Assembly: GCA_039024315.1 (NCBI GenBank)
Contig: JBCCQN010000002.1
Location: forward strand, 1 to 64,000
Direction: 5' to 3'
DNA from: JBCAWW01 sp039024315
Lineage (GTDB): Bacteria; Bacteroidota; Bacteroidia; J057
DNA: 64,000 nt
Shown one piece after another: positions 31,913 through 40,624 of the stretch (its first letter is position 1; the number at the start of each line of letters is the position of its first letter). Position numbers and translations under genes: made by a program. The notes under the pieces are model-generated. The model saw only the letters and a list, made by a program, of their open reading frames with translations, searched no databases and was not told the origin of the DNA.

Positions 31913-32866
31913 CTACTGAATAAGGATTTTCTCGCTTTGCACCCAAGCTTCAGCGCGAATACGAAGTAGATAAATCCCACTCGGAAGTTTATTTGCCCCC
32001 AGATCATACTCTTGCTCCAAGATTCCTTGCAATTGCTTAGGTGCTTGCAAAGTGGCTACCGTCCGGCCATGGAGATCTAATATCGATACTTCTATCAGTT
32101 CTAAGGACTTCAATTCTAACTTGAGTCGAAGCTGATCTTCAATTGGATTAGGATAAACTTCCAATAGAGCAATTGGACTAGGGTTCTCGATAGAATTGGC
32201 CAAAAAGTAGGCTTCTATCGCACTATCGACCGTCGCAAAATAGCTACTTGAGGTTTCGATGAGTGTGCGAGACATATTCCAAGCCTCTCTGATACCACGA
32301 TGCGCTCCAGCAAGAGAATCACCAGCAGCACTGTACTCATCGGTACCTAGTACCAAAGAAAAGCTGGCAGAATCAAGTTGGATGACATCATAGCCAGCCG
32401 GCAAGCCAGCCCGAATAACCAATTCAACGGGGGCATTCACTTGCAAGCCCCCGCTGTTGACTGCCCCGACAAAGCTATCCCAACTGTAGGGAGGAGCCTG
32501 ATTGTTCCAAGCAGTGGTAGCATTTTGGTTGGCATCCCAAGGATTGAAACCTGGATAAGGATTGTTGGTCCCGCTATCTACAAATGCTACATACAAGATA
32601 TTGGTAAAAGCATTGGAAAAACTCGAAAGCCCGCAGGTACAAAGTTTACCTGGATTTTCAGTCATCAATCTGAGGTTGGTAAACCTAACCTCTAATTGAT
32701 CAAACATACTGTCGTAGCGTACCACGATTCGAGCCAAAGTATCTGGCCCAGGATCAACACAAGCTTGCGCTTCTGTGGTGTTCAGCATCAAAAGGGGGAG
32801 AAAAAAAAGTCCCAATACCCACGATTTATATGGGTAAGAACAGAAAGTGTTCAAATGTGATTTCAT
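31913..32866 (-). CDS. Secreted protein with T9SS type A sorting domain
   Basis: 317 residues. A signal peptide (FFLPLLMLNTTEAQA) is followed by a mature region beginning CVDPGPDTLARIVVRYDSMFDQLEVRF, about 190 residues with no recognised domain, and the C-terminal sorting domain LEVYPNPIEDQLRLKLEL, ISILDLHGR-type strand and GIYLLRIRAEAWVQSEKILIQ. It should be exported across the outer membrane by T9SS and either released or anchored. The mature domain has two cysteine pairs at its N-terminus. The function is unknown. Confidence 0.88.
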   Translation of the reverse strand: MKSHLNTFCSYPYKSWVLGLFFLPLLMLNTTEAQACVDPGPDTLARIVVRYDSMFDQLEVRFTNLRLMTENPGKLCTCGLSSFSNAFTNILYVAFVDSGTNNPYPGFNPWDANQNATTAWNNQAPPYSWDSFVGAVNSGGLQVNAPVELVIRAGLPAGYDVIQLDSASFSLVLGTDEYSAAGDSLAGAHRGIREAWNMSRTLIETSSSYFATVDSAIEAYFLANSIENPSPIALLEVYPNPIEDQLRLKLELKSLELIEVSILDLHGRTVATLQAPKQLQGILEQEYDLGANKLPSGIYLLRIRAEAWVQSEKILIQ

Positions 32867-32892
32867 GTTTAGTTTTGGTTTTGGTTGTCAAT

Positions 32893-32915
32893 AAAAAAAA
32901 GGACACACAAGTGTC
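32893..32915 (-). terminator. Rho-independent terminator of the glycosyltransferase pair
   Basis: On the minus strand GACAC (32911-32915) loops through TTGT to GTGTC (32902-32906), then a T-run of eight. It lies about 60 bases after the GT2 stop. Confidence 0.75.
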
Positions 32916-32974
32916 TGGCTAACAATAGCTTAGCAAAACCCAAAACCAATTACAAATAGAAAAAACACGATAAA

Positions 32975-33706
32975 TTAAGTCCGAGCAGGCCCAAAGGATC
33001 GAACAAAGACTTTTAAAAAATTCCAGCCCTCAGTCATGAGGATGCGTAGGTTGACCTTACTAAAGACCACCCCTTCTCTCAACTTGACTTCATAAGCTTG
33101 CATTTTGAGCTCCTTACGGCGATCGACCAAAAAGATAAACTCTAAATCAGCAAGGTAGCGGGAGATAGTTGTTTGCAAAAAAACCTCACGGGCCTGAGCC
33201 TGAAAACCCTTAAGTCCACATTGGGTATCGGTGATCGAAATTCTTAAAAAAGTTCTCGCCAGCCAGCGCAAAAAGCGAGAAATCCGAACCCTGCTTTGGG
33301 GTAGGTGAGCATAATAGCTACTATCCTTGATGCCAATAGCCACATCTGTTTTATCACTTGCCAGGGCAAAGTATAGTTTTTCTAGGCTGGCAAAAGTGTA
33401 AGGAAAGTCTATGTCGGTAAAAATAGTAATCGGAGCCGTGGCCACCTCTACCCCTGCCCTTAAAGCGGCTCCCTTGCCTTGGTTGATCTGCTGATCAACA
33501 AACAAGAAGGCAGGCAGGCTTTCCGCTAATTGCTGGATCGCCCAAGGGGGCACGCCGCCAGGGGTACCATCATTGACTAAAATAATCCGATGGGAGATCG
33601 CTTCTTTGCGCTGCGAGAGAAATTTACTCGCTTCGACGATGCGGTCGGTCCATCCCTCTGGTGGCCGAAAACAAGGAAGTACGATATCGAGCCTATGCTC
33701 ACTCAA
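32975..33706 (-). CDS. GT2 glycosyltransferase (polyprenyl-phosphate hexose synthase type)
   Basis: 243 residues. A-fold glycosyltransferase: LDIVLPCFRPPEG, ILVNDGTPGG, NQGKGAALRAGV, FTDIDFPY (the metal-binding DxD-type acids) and the ITDTQCGLKGF segment typical of dolichol/undecaprenol-phosphate glucose or mannose synthases. The only in-frame start is a TTG at 33706, because the ATG-less frame meets a stop just upstream. The gene begins inside the last codons of the membrane protein gene, so it is translationally coupled to it. It probably supplies the lipid-linked sugar used by the membrane protein. Confidence 0.88.
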   Translation of the reverse strand: MSEHRLDIVLPCFRPPEGWTDRIVEASKFLSQRKEAISHRIILVNDGTPGGVPPWAIQQLAESLPAFLFVDQQINQGKGAALRAGVEVATAPITIFTDIDFPYTFASLEKLYFALASDKTDVAIGIKDSSYYAHLPQSRVRISRFLRWLARTFLRISITDTQCGLKGFQAQAREVFLQTTISRYLADLEFIFLVDRRKELKMQAYEVKLREGVVFSKVNLRILMTEGWNFLKVFVRSFGPART

Positions 33707-36002
33707 GATAGTAGTTGTTATACATCAAACGGTGCGGAGGCGGGCTCTCCCACCAAACTTGGCTATTTTCCGGTCGCAACAAAAAAGACTCCGCCTGAGG
33801 CCCCCGATGCATGAGATATACTCGAACACGATTGCCAGCTTGCTTGACTTTGAAATAATGCTCCACTAGCGTATGCTGGGTAAAGACAGTCTGGCCAAAC
33901 ATAGTAGGAATCTCCTGCCAGTGTACTTGCTGGCCTGCTGAGTCTAGTTCTTGATAATACAAGACCGGAAAACCCGCAATTTCCTGCCGGATCTTCATCC
34001 AAGCCGAGGCCTGATAACGCAAAGTATCAGGGATAATATCATCAAAGAGTACCAATTGGTCATTTTCAAGCTCGGTTTGCATCTCCTCGCCAAATGCAGT
34101 AGGTGCCCCTTGATCAAAGGTCTGGAGCACGGCTTTGCCGAACGCTTGATCAATGTAGAGCCCTTGCCCTATTTGACGCAGACTGTCTTTTTCAGCGGCA
34201 AACTGCTTGATTAAGGCTTCTTTATCAGATCGTAGCTTTTCAATCGGCATCTTGAAGAGGCCAAAGCGGCCTTTTCGTATGATTAGTTCTGCCTCTTCGA
34301 GGAACGCTTGTTCGCGCACACTGATTGGCACATCAAATTCGTGCAGGATCAGAAAAGGCTTTTGGTTGGGAAGACGATCCAAAACAGGCTTATCCAAATG
34401 CGGACCCGAGATCAGTTGTAAAAGGTCAATTGTCTGTTGGTAGGAAGTACGAGACATGCTCCCGCAGGCCATCGGCAAGCCTGTATTGAAAGCCAACTTA
34501 TACACCCTTGCGGTGGTTGGACCGGTCTGCCAACGAGGCACAAACTTATCAGACCCAATCAAAAAGTACGGAATCGGTATGACGGCTTGAAACTCATCGG
34601 CACTCGTCCCAGCCTCATTGAGCCAGTGCTCAAAGTCAGGCTCTGCATTGGCGAAGACATTATCCCCTTTAGACTGTTTTACAATATTGGCGTGCAGATC
34701 CAAGTGAATCGCGGCTTCAAATCCCCAAAGCACCAAGGCCACTATCAGAAAGCCTAGACCAATGCTGGTAATCCCTTTGCGTGCAGTCAAGCGGTATAGC
34801 CTATGCAGATAAACCGCGGCATACATGGTAAACACATAGTAAAACACCCAACTAAAGCGTCCCAATGACCGAAATTGTCTGAGCGGCTTAAGGATGTCCA
34901 AGAGAAATTCCATGTTCCATCGAAAGGGGATGGCCATGGCAAAAATCAATACTAGGACTGAGGCCCAAAGGGCTGGACGCAGCGTTCCCGATAAGGCGGG
35001 CATAAACATACGCTTCCATCTTCGCTTGAGCGCATGACGCCCCATACGAATAAGCGTCAATATGGCCACCCAAGTAGCGGTAAAGCCCACATAACTAAAT
35101 GCTTCCACCTCTGGACGCTTCCATTCATGCACAAAGCGATGCCAAGCCTCCCAAAGCGCACCTTGCACCGGCAAGAATATTGCTTCTAATTGAGCGCGAT
35201 AATAGAAAAAGCCCGAAGGCACAGGAGGGCGATCATCGACGGTATCTGTGATCGCCATAAACAACTGAAAAACGATCAGAGGCAACAATAGCACCAAGCC
35301 CGACTGGACCAATTTGGTCCGTCGAAATGAGCGTTCGCGAGTAGCGGGAATAGCCTGTAATGCCAAGAAGGCAAAGCCAAAGATGCTCCCCATCAATAAG
35401 TAATAGGGATGGATCAAGCCGCCTAAAAACAACCAAAGGAGGCTCGCTCCTGTGGCTAGCCAAGGCCTTGGCCCTTCCGTCATGCGAATGAGACTCCACC
35501 ATAGAACAGGCAAATAAGCCACATAGGCCAAAGCATAGTGTCCCGCAAAGCGATGGATTTGAGGACTTAAAAAAGCGATGATAATCGCCACTGGAACCGC
35601 ATACCAAGCAGGCAAGCGGTAATGTCTCCCGATGCGGTACATCATATACATCGCCAAGATCAAGGACCAGAGAACCAGACTATTGAGGATCGCGACGGTA
35701 TGATCAGCGACTGGGTAGATATGGTCATCTACCAGATTGATCAGCCAAGAAAAAAGCGGTTGATTGTCAGTAAATGATACGTGTTCCCCGAAGGGATAAT
35801 TCATGCCGCTAAAGTGGGTACCACTATCATATTGGACAAACCAAGCCGGCGTGAAGTAATTTTTGAGTCCATCCATACTCCCACCGAGTAGATACTCATT
35901 GGGATCCCAAACGGCCTGCCCGAAAAATAGATCGAGTATCCATATACCAAGGCCCAAAAGGACCAAGACGGGTAGATATGATTGGACAAAGCGCGTACGC
36001 AT
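33699..36002 (-). CDS. Large integral membrane protein, possible GT-C glycosyltransferase
   Basis: 767 residues from the ATG at 36002; a TTG start at 36011 is also possible. About eleven transmembrane helices span residues 8-450, followed by a soluble domain of about 310 residues. In the first extracellular loop it shows acidic WDPNEYLLGG and GMNYPFGEHVSFTDNQPLF, the kind of loop that binds metal and lipid-sugar in GT-C enzymes. The coupled GT2 gene could make its polyprenyl-phosphate-sugar donor, so a protein or glycan glycosylation role is likely but not proven. Repeat copies at 34130, 34292 and 35330 are read in frame. Confidence 0.75.
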   Translation of the reverse strand: MRTRFVQSYLPVLVLLGLGIWILDLFFGQAVWDPNEYLLGGSMDGLKNYFTPAWFVQYDSGTHFSGMNYPFGEHVSFTDNQPLFSWLINLVDDHIYPVADHTVAILNSLVLWSLILAMYMMYRIGRHYRLPAWYAVPVAIIIAFLSPQIHRFAGHYALAYVAYLPVLWWSLIRMTEGPRPWLATGASLLWLFLGGLIHPYYLLMGSIFGFAFLALQAIPATRERSFRRTKLVQSGLVLLLPLIVFQLFMAITDTVDDRPPVPSGFFYYRAQLEAIFLPVQGALWEAWHRFVHEWKRPEVEAFSYVGFTATWVAILTLIRMGRHALKRRWKRMFMPALSGTLRPALWASVLVLIFAMAIPFRWNMEFLLDILKPLRQFRSLGRFSWVFYYVFTMYAAVYLHRLYRLTARKGITSIGLGFLIVALVLWGFEAAIHLDLHANIVKQSKGDNVFANAEPDFEHWLNEAGTSADEFQAVIPIPYFLIGSDKFVPRWQTGPTTARVYKLAFNTGLPMACGSMSRTSYQQTIDLLQLISGPHLDKPVLDRLPNQKPFLILHEFDVPISVREQAFLEEAELIIRKGRFGLFKMPIEKLRSDKEALIKQFAAEKDSLRQIGQGLYIDQAFGKAVLQTFDQGAPTAFGEEMQTELENDQLVLFDDIIPDTLRYQASAWMKIRQEIAGFPVLYYQELDSAGQQVHWQEIPTMFGQTVFTQHTLVEHYFKVKQAGNRVRVYLMHRGPQAESFLLRPENSQVWWESPPPHRLMYNNYYLE
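34130..34146 (-). repeat. Minihairpin repeat copy (CGGC-AAA-GCCG)
   Basis: Read in frame as part of QAFGKAV in the large membrane protein gene. Leader and stem intact. Confidence 0.65.
34292..34308 (-). repeat. Minihairpin repeat copy (CCTC-GAA-GAGG)
   Basis: Leader intact; a unique stem, fully paired, with a GAA loop. Read in frame as AFLEEAE. Confidence 0.7.
35330..35346 (+). repeat. Probable minihairpin repeat copy (CGC-GAGTA-GCG)
   Basis: AGCGTT leader with a three-base stem and a five-base loop, similar to GAATA loops at 37471 and 56121. Read in frame as ATRERSF. Confidence 0.45.
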
Positions 36003-36029
36003 ACGCGCCAAAATTAGTACCTAAACGGC

Positions 36030-36464
36030 TTAATCCAAATCAGGATTCCAGAGAAAGGCCATCCGCTGTTGATTGTTGTCAAAATAGATGTAGAGATCCT
36101 GCCCATCTCGCTCAAAGGCATTGGCCGTTTCAAAGGCTTCCCAAAAGCGTTCAGCCCAATCGGGATCTCGCTTGAGACTACCGGCAAATTCTAAGTTTTC
36201 CATGGTTCCATCTTCATAAAGACGATATTTACCATAGAATGAGTTGACAACGGTTTCACCTTCAAATTTGCCGCGTTTGCCTTTGTCGCTAAAAGTAATT
36301 TTGACAGGTTTGGGCACGTGCTCGGGTTTGAGGTAGCGTTCGCCCGTGGCGATATCCTCATAATATTGCAGATCCCAAGTACCGGAGAGGGTTTCATGGA
36401 TTTCGAGCGGAGCACAGGATACCAAGACACTGCATAGGGTACAGCAAAGCAAGAATGTTCGCAT
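36030..36464 (-). CDS. Small lipocalin-like lipoprotein
   Basis: 144 residues from the ATG at 36464 (MRTFLLCC), which opens a lipoprotein signal ending LVSC. A frame start at 36521 only adds 19 residues. The mature region LSGTWDLQYYEDIATGER, VKITFSDKGKRGKFEGETVVNSFYGKYRL, LEFAGSLKRD has the beta pattern of the small META/lipocalin-like lipoproteins of Bacteroidota, which are of unknown function. A diverged repeat copy (36335-36351) lies in the ATGER codons. Confidence 0.7.
   Translation of the reverse strand: MRTFLLCCTLCSVLVSCAPLEIHETLSGTWDLQYYEDIATGERYLKPEHVPKPVKITFSDKGKRGKFEGETVVNSFYGKYRLYEDGTMENLEFAGSLKRDPDWAERFWEAFETANAFERDGQDLYIYFDNNQQRMAFLWNPDLD
36335..36351 (+). repeat. Probable minihairpin repeat copy (CGCC-CGT-GGCG)
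   Basis: AGCGTT leader and a paired stem; the loop does not fit GNA. In the lipoprotein gene. Confidence 0.4.
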
Positions 36465-36667
36465 GGAATTACAAGAGTTAAAAACAAGTATTGTAAATGT
36501 GGGGATTTTAAAATGCTTCAAAAAGCCGTAATAAGCCCCATTCTTGCGTGTGCCAACTGTGCAAAAAATAAGACAGTAAACTTGCGCTAAATGGCAAACA
36601 GTCGATTCAATAAAAGGCCTTACCGTACAAAAATCCCTAAATTCCCACTATCAAAAATCTACTGTTT

Positions 36668-37630
36668 ATGATGCTTCGTTTGGGCCTTTTCTTGCTTTGT
36701 AGTTACTTTCTTACACCTTTGAGAGCGCAAATCAGGATTCTCCCACTTGGCAATTCGATTACCCAAGGCCGTACCGCCTACACTTCTTATCGACAGCCGC
36801 TCTGGCAAATGTTTGTAGAGGCAGAGATCGCAGTAGATTTTGTAGGCAGTGTCAATGCTCCATTTTTGTGTGAGGAAGAAGCTCCGGTTGGCTTTGATGC
36901 AGATCATGAAGGACATTGGGGTTATCGTATCGATCAGATTTTGTCTCATGACGGCATGCACCAAAACTGCATCGCGGCGAGTGAGCAAGGAGGGCTAGCC
37001 CAGTGGTTGCAAGCCTATGAGGCTGATATTGCACTGATTCATCTCGGCACCAATGACCTCTTTCAAAAGTCATGGTTCGAATCCTCAACCTCATTGCTCA
37101 ACACTACTTTGGCCGAATTGGACGAAGTCATCACTCTCTTAAGAAAGGACAATCCCCGTATTACGCTTTATCTCGCTCAACTCATCCCCGTCAATGATCC
37201 CTCCACCAATGCATTGGTCATCAGCTACAATCAGGCCCTCAAACGCTTTGCCCAACAAAGACAATCCTTACAATCACCGCTAATTTTGGTAGATCACTAT
37301 TCCGGCTTTGACTGGGAGCAGGATACCTATGATGGGGTTCATCCCAATGCCGTTGGGGCTCAAAAGATGGCGAATCGTTGGTTCATAGCGGTCACTAGTC
37401 CTTTGTCTGCCGCTGCGCGGAACGCTCAACTCTCCCATTGGCAAGCAGGGGTCTGGATCCCTACGACTTTGCGTTCGGCGAATAGCCTTACCGTCCTAAA
37501 CGAGAAAGGCAAAGAAATCTTTGTAGCCCCACAACCTCCTAGCCGGATCGACCTATCCGGCTGGCCATCAGGCTTGTATTACTTTATTTTCGGAGGCGAG
37601 ATCCCAGTCATCCGCAAAATTTGGCTGTAG
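36668..37630 (+). CDS. Secreted SGNH/GDSL hydrolase
   Basis: 320 residues. A signal peptide (LFLLCSYFLTPLRA) precedes the SGNH blocks: block I LGNSITQG (nucleophile S), block III LGTNDLF, and the last block YDGVHPNAVGAQKMA with catalytic D and H. Such secreted esterases often remove acetyl groups from polysaccharides. The final about 60 residues (IFVAPQPPSRIDLSGWPSGLYYFIFGGEIPVIRKIWL) look like a weak T9SS sorting domain. Two copies of the repeat element fall between the hydrolase and this tail (37410, 37471), read as SAAARNAQLS and LRSANSL. Confidence 0.88.
   Translation: MMLRLGLFLLCSYFLTPLRAQIRILPLGNSITQGRTAYTSYRQPLWQMFVEAEIAVDFVGSVNAPFLCEEEAPVGFDADHEGHWGYRIDQILSHDGMHQNCIAASEQGGLAQWLQAYEADIALIHLGTNDLFQKSWFESSTSLLNTTLAELDEVITLLRKDNPRITLYLAQLIPVNDPSTNALVISYNQALKRFAQQRQSLQSPLILVDHYSGFDWEQDTYDGVHPNAVGAQKMANRWFIAVTSPLSAAARNAQLSHWQAGVWIPTTLRSANSLTVLNEKGKEIFVAPQPPSRIDLSGWPSGLYYFIFGGEIPVIRKIWL
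37410..37426 (-). repeat. Minihairpin repeat copy (CCGC-GCA-GCGG)
   Basis: Perfect leader and stem. Inside the SGNH hydrolase gene, read in frame as AAARNAQ. Confidence 0.8.
37471..37487 (+). repeat. Minihairpin repeat variant (GGC-GAATA-GCC)
   Basis: GCGTTC leader, three-base stem and five-base loop, 45 bases from the copy at 37410. Confidence 0.5.
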
Positions 37631-37746
37631 AAGCGGTATGCATGCTATAGAGTTAGTAAGGATTGAAGGCGAAACCACCTTTTGCAATTCTGGGCCATTC
37701 ACAGCATTCTCAATATTTTGCTATATTTATTTTACGCTCTTGCCTT

Positions 37747-37881
37747 ATGGCAAAAGAATTAGGAATTACGCAGTTTGAACGCAAGGCCAAAAATATTCTT
37801 CAAGCCCAAGAAATCGCCCCTGAGCAAGGCACTCAAATCCAAATCACTTTACCGCTAGGAGAACGAGTTGCAGTACAATGA
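37747..37881 (+). CDS. Small protein of unknown function coupled to an SGNH hydrolase
   Basis: 44 residues from the ATG at 37747 (MAKELGITQFERKAKN). It has a short charged helix, then TQIQITLPLGERVAVQ, which looks like one beta strand pair. No family was recognised. The stop overlaps the start of the next gene by ATGA, which supports translation. A longer frame start at 37663 would cross a repeat-like, AT-rich stretch and is less likely. Confidence 0.5.
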   Translation: MAKELGITQFERKAKNILQAQEIAPEQGTQIQITLPLGERVAVQ

Positions 37882-38816
37882 TAGAGACTTTTCTACGTCG
37901 TAGCTTGCTCTTCAGTCTAGTAGTGGGTACTCCTCTACTCCTTCTCAGCCTTTTGTTGCCTCGTTTGGGTATCGAGCCGGTATTGACCGAAAGTATTTCT
38001 TATGACCTTAAGTTGGGTTTTGCTGCTGCGCAGAACGCTCAGCATTATGATATTATCTCTATTGGCTCTTCTATCACCTTAAATAATCTCCACTCCGAAA
38101 CACTATTAGAAGCGTTCCCCGCAGGGGCTAGCTATCTCAACCTTGCTTCTTTCAACGCTAGTATCAGCAACAGCTTGGCCACCTTAAGGACCGTCGTCCC
38201 TCGCTATCGCCCCCAGACTATCCTCCTGATGAGCAATCACATTGATTTTGAAAGCCCAAAATGGCGCGGCCTGCCTCCTCGCTTGCTCAAGCTGTATTTG
38301 GATCAAAAGCTGTTGCCTTACTTCTATTGGCGGCGCTTCAATTTGTATGATCTCTTACAACGCCAGCGGCGAAAACGGAGATTTATGAGCGAAGCGCGAG
38401 CCAATATGCAACAGCAATTGCGTATGGACGCTTATGGTGGCGTTCCCCTCAGGGTAAGTCCTCACAATCTCGACCCCAATCGTAAAGATAGTGCCCCCAT
38501 TAGTCAGATTGATCCTAAGCAATATCAGGCCCTGTACCAATTGGTAGGCTTCCTGAGATTCAGTGATGTAAAACTTATCTTCGTGCAAAGTCCACTGCGC
38601 CTTAGCTCTTGTCAAAGTGATTCTTGCCGTAGCTTTCAAGCGGAGCATATTCAACAAACACGCCGTATAGTTGAAAGTGCGGGCTATCAATTTGTCGATT
38701 TATACCACCAGCTAGACTTAGCCGACTCCCTCTTTTGTGATGAGCTCCATCTCAATTTTGATGGTCCTCAAATAGCTACTCAAGCCTTGATCGAACACCT
38801 CAAGGCTCGCTATTAG
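37878..38816 (+). CDS. Membrane-anchored SGNH-like protein
   Basis: 312 residues. One N-terminal transmembrane segment (SLLFSLVVGTPLLLLSLLL) is followed by an SGNH-like fold: block I ISIGSSITLNN with the serine, MSNHIDF, and the last block SLFCDELHLNFDGPQIATQ with D and H. DltD/AlgX-like proteins of this shape O-acylate or de-acylate cell-surface polymers. No MBOAT acyltransferase lies nearby. Two repeat copies (38023-38039 and 38111-38127) sit within 100 bases of each other and encode AAAQNAQ and EAFPAGAS. Confidence 0.78.
   Translation: MIETFLRRSLLFSLVVGTPLLLLSLLLPRLGIEPVLTESISYDLKLGFAAAQNAQHYDIISIGSSITLNNLHSETLLEAFPAGASYLNLASFNASISNSLATLRTVVPRYRPQTILLMSNHIDFESPKWRGLPPRLLKLYLDQKLLPYFYWRRFNLYDLLQRQRRKRRFMSEARANMQQQLRMDAYGGVPLRVSPHNLDPNRKDSAPISQIDPKQYQALYQLVGFLRFSDVKLIFVQSPLRLSSCQSDSCRSFQAEHIQQTRRIVESAGYQFVDLYHQLDLADSLFCDELHLNFDGPQIATQALIEHLKARY
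38023..38039 (-). repeat. Minihairpin repeat copy (CTGC-GCA-GCAG)
   Basis: Perfect leader and stem, read in frame as AAAQNAQ just after the membrane segment of the SGNH-like protein. Confidence 0.8.
38111..38127 (+). repeat. Minihairpin repeat copy (CCCC-GCA-GGGG)
   Basis: Perfect AGCGTT leader and GCA loop with a stem unlike all other copies but fully paired. Read as AFPAG. Confidence 0.75.
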
Positions 38817-38945
38817 CTTCTTTACGGCAAACCAGTTTCCTTCAATCGATGCACATTACCCTCTCTAAGCTACCACCTACCCAGAATCTCTATTAAATTC
38901 ATCTTCCCAACGCCATTTTTGACCCATCGGTGTAATAGGTTGAAG

Positions 38946-39572
38946 ATGAAAAAGCGCATTAAAATAGTAATCGAAAAAAGTCCTTTAGATTTTCTGATCC
39001 GCAAGGAGATGATCAAGATCTATAAGGCAGCCAAAAAGGGAGAGAGAGCTTATTTTCATGAGAGACTATTTGACTATCCCTATTATCTGCTTTATTGGGA
39101 TCAGGACAAATTAGTTGGATTCACAGGCCTTGAGTTTGACAGCAACAATCAATCCAACGCCAGCGCAAGTCTGATCCTACTTGGCCAGTGCTTTTTGCGG
39201 CCTCAATATGATGAAAAAGCGCTTTTCAGTCGTAGCCGTCCTAAGATACTTTGGACGTTTTGGTCCGAAAAGCTATTGCAGCAGGCCCGCACTAGCATGA
39301 TAAAATTATTTTCATTCAAAGCAGGTAATACAGGCAATCGCTTTGCATTTTTTGAGACGATACTGCTATCTAAAGCGGAGACCAACGCCAACCTACATTA
39401 TTATCGTGAATATAATCCAGAATTATCTAGCAGCTCTTGGGCCCAAACCCAGCAGATTGATTGGGGAACTGGTTTTGGGTTGCTCTTGGATCCATTTAGA
39501 TTTTTATTTGCCAAGGTATTCAAAAATCAACCCTCCTCAATCGATAGCGTAAATTCGATCCAGAAGGTATAA
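38946..39572 (+). CDS. Unknown protein, possibly GNAT-like
   Basis: 208 residues from the ATG at 38946 (MKKRIKIVIEK); an earlier TTG-type frame start at 38919 is unlikely. No signal peptide or membrane segment. The first part (IYKAAKKGERAYFHERLFDYPYYLLYWDQDKLVGFTGLEF) has the strand-turn look of an acetyltransferase N-terminus, where DKLVGFTG would be the central strand, but the acetyl-CoA loop is not clear. The second half is Ser/Asn-rich without motifs. A regulator gene follows 49 bases later. Confidence 0.5.
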   Translation: MKKRIKIVIEKSPLDFLIRKEMIKIYKAAKKGERAYFHERLFDYPYYLLYWDQDKLVGFTGLEFDSNNQSNASASLILLGQCFLRPQYDEKALFSRSRPKILWTFWSEKLLQQARTSMIKLFSFKAGNTGNRFAFFETILLSKAETNANLHYYREYNPELSSSSWAQTQQIDWGTGFGLLLDPFRFLFAKVFKNQPSSIDSVNSIQKV

Positions 39573-39621
39573 ATTGCTGAGGAAAAGCCTTCCCAGAAAT
39601 GAGACTTCAAAAGATATCCTA

Positions 39622-40353
39622 ATGCGAGCTATCATTGTAGAAGACGAGCCCTCTGGCATGGAAAACCTACTCTGGAAACTCGAAAAAAACTGTCCAGAGG
39701 TGGAGGTGATCGCCACCTGCGCCAATGGGGCCGAAGCCATTCAAGCAATCAAAAGGCAGCTCCCTGACCTATTGTTCTTAGATATTCAATTGGGAGACAT
39801 GACCGGTTTTGATGTTCTAAAGGCCATCAAACATCCCAGCTTTGAATTGATCTTTACTACCAGTTATGATGAATATGCCATTGAAGCCATTAAAAACAGC
39901 GCCTTGGATTATCTCCTCAAACCTATCGAAGTAGAGGAACTTATGGATGCGGTCGCTAAGGCAAAAATCAAGATTGGCAAAAACAGTAGCGCGGCAAAGC
40001 CTCCAAGCCCTCCCAAAAACACCAGCAGAATGGGCTTTCCCGTCAGTACGGGACAGCAATTTATCCCGCTCTCTCAAGTACTCTTTGTCAAAGCAGACGA
40101 TAATGTAGCCCTCCTCTACCTAGCAGATGAAACGGTAGTCAGGATTACAAAATCACTGGCTTGGGCCGAGTCTCAACTAGCTGATAAGGGCTTTTGTCGT
40201 ATTCATCACTCCTATTTGATCAATTTCAACCAGATGCAAGAATATATCCGCAATGATGGTGGTTATGTAGTGATGAGTAATCAAAAAGCGATTAGTATTT
40301 CTCGCAGACGTAAAGAAGATTTTTTGCTCGCTTTAGCAGCATGGAATAATTAA
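39622..40353 (+). CDS. LytTR-family response regulator
   Basis: 243 residues from the ATG at 39622 (MRAIIVEDEP); the longer frame from 39574 adds unrelated residues. The receiver domain has the acid pair in VEDEP, the phospho-acceptor D54 (LLFLDIQLG), T in FTTSYDEYA and K in DYLLKPIEV. A linker with KNSSAAKPPSPPKN leads to a LytTR DNA-binding domain (VLFVKADDNVALLYL, then CRIHHSYLINFNQ). No sensor kinase is adjacent, though this type often pairs with LytS-like kinases. Confidence 0.92.
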   Translation: MRAIIVEDEPSGMENLLWKLEKNCPEVEVIATCANGAEAIQAIKRQLPDLLFLDIQLGDMTGFDVLKAIKHPSFELIFTTSYDEYAIEAIKNSALDYLLKPIEVEELMDAVAKAKIKIGKNSSAAKPPSPPKNTSRMGFPVSTGQQFIPLSQVLFVKADDNVALLYLADETVVRITKSLAWAESQLADKGFCRIHHSYLINFNQMQEYIRNDGGYVVMSNQKAISISRRRKEDFLLALAAWNN

Positions 40354-40485
40354 GAGTTTCAAAGTCAATAGTATTGAGTACTGAGACTTTATTGAGCTTA
40401 TTGTGGTGTAAATTTACATCAGGTTTTGTTTATCTCTCGAAAGCTTTCGTATTGACGTCAAGCTAAGGGCCTTTTTGCTGATTAT

Positions 40486-40502
40486 CTGCTTTGCAGAACG
40501 CT
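40486..40502 (-). repeat. Minihairpin repeat copy (CTGC-AAA-GCAG)
   Basis: Intergenic, between convergent genes. Stem intact, loop AAA. Confidence 0.65.
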
Positions 40503-40562
40503 TTATCTAGCTTTAAAGGCTTCCTGCCTTCTCCTTAGCACCCACGGTTTTTAAGTCAAAAC

Positions 40563-40598
40563 CCTCTTGGCTTTCCCGCAAAAGGGAAAACCAAGAGG
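40563..40598. terminator. Bidirectional terminator
   Basis: CCTCTTGG (40563-40570) pairs with CCAAGAGG (40591-40598), with an inner TTTCCC/GGGAAA stem. It lies between the convergent LytTR regulator and beta-helix genes. Confidence 0.75.
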
Positions 40599-40624
40599 TG
40601 AACCATCACAGGCAAAGTCGAGCC

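Noticed and set aside
34981..35001. Additional minihairpin copy after AGCGTT with CCCG and CGGG
   Set aside because: Needs a six-base loop; too loose to count.
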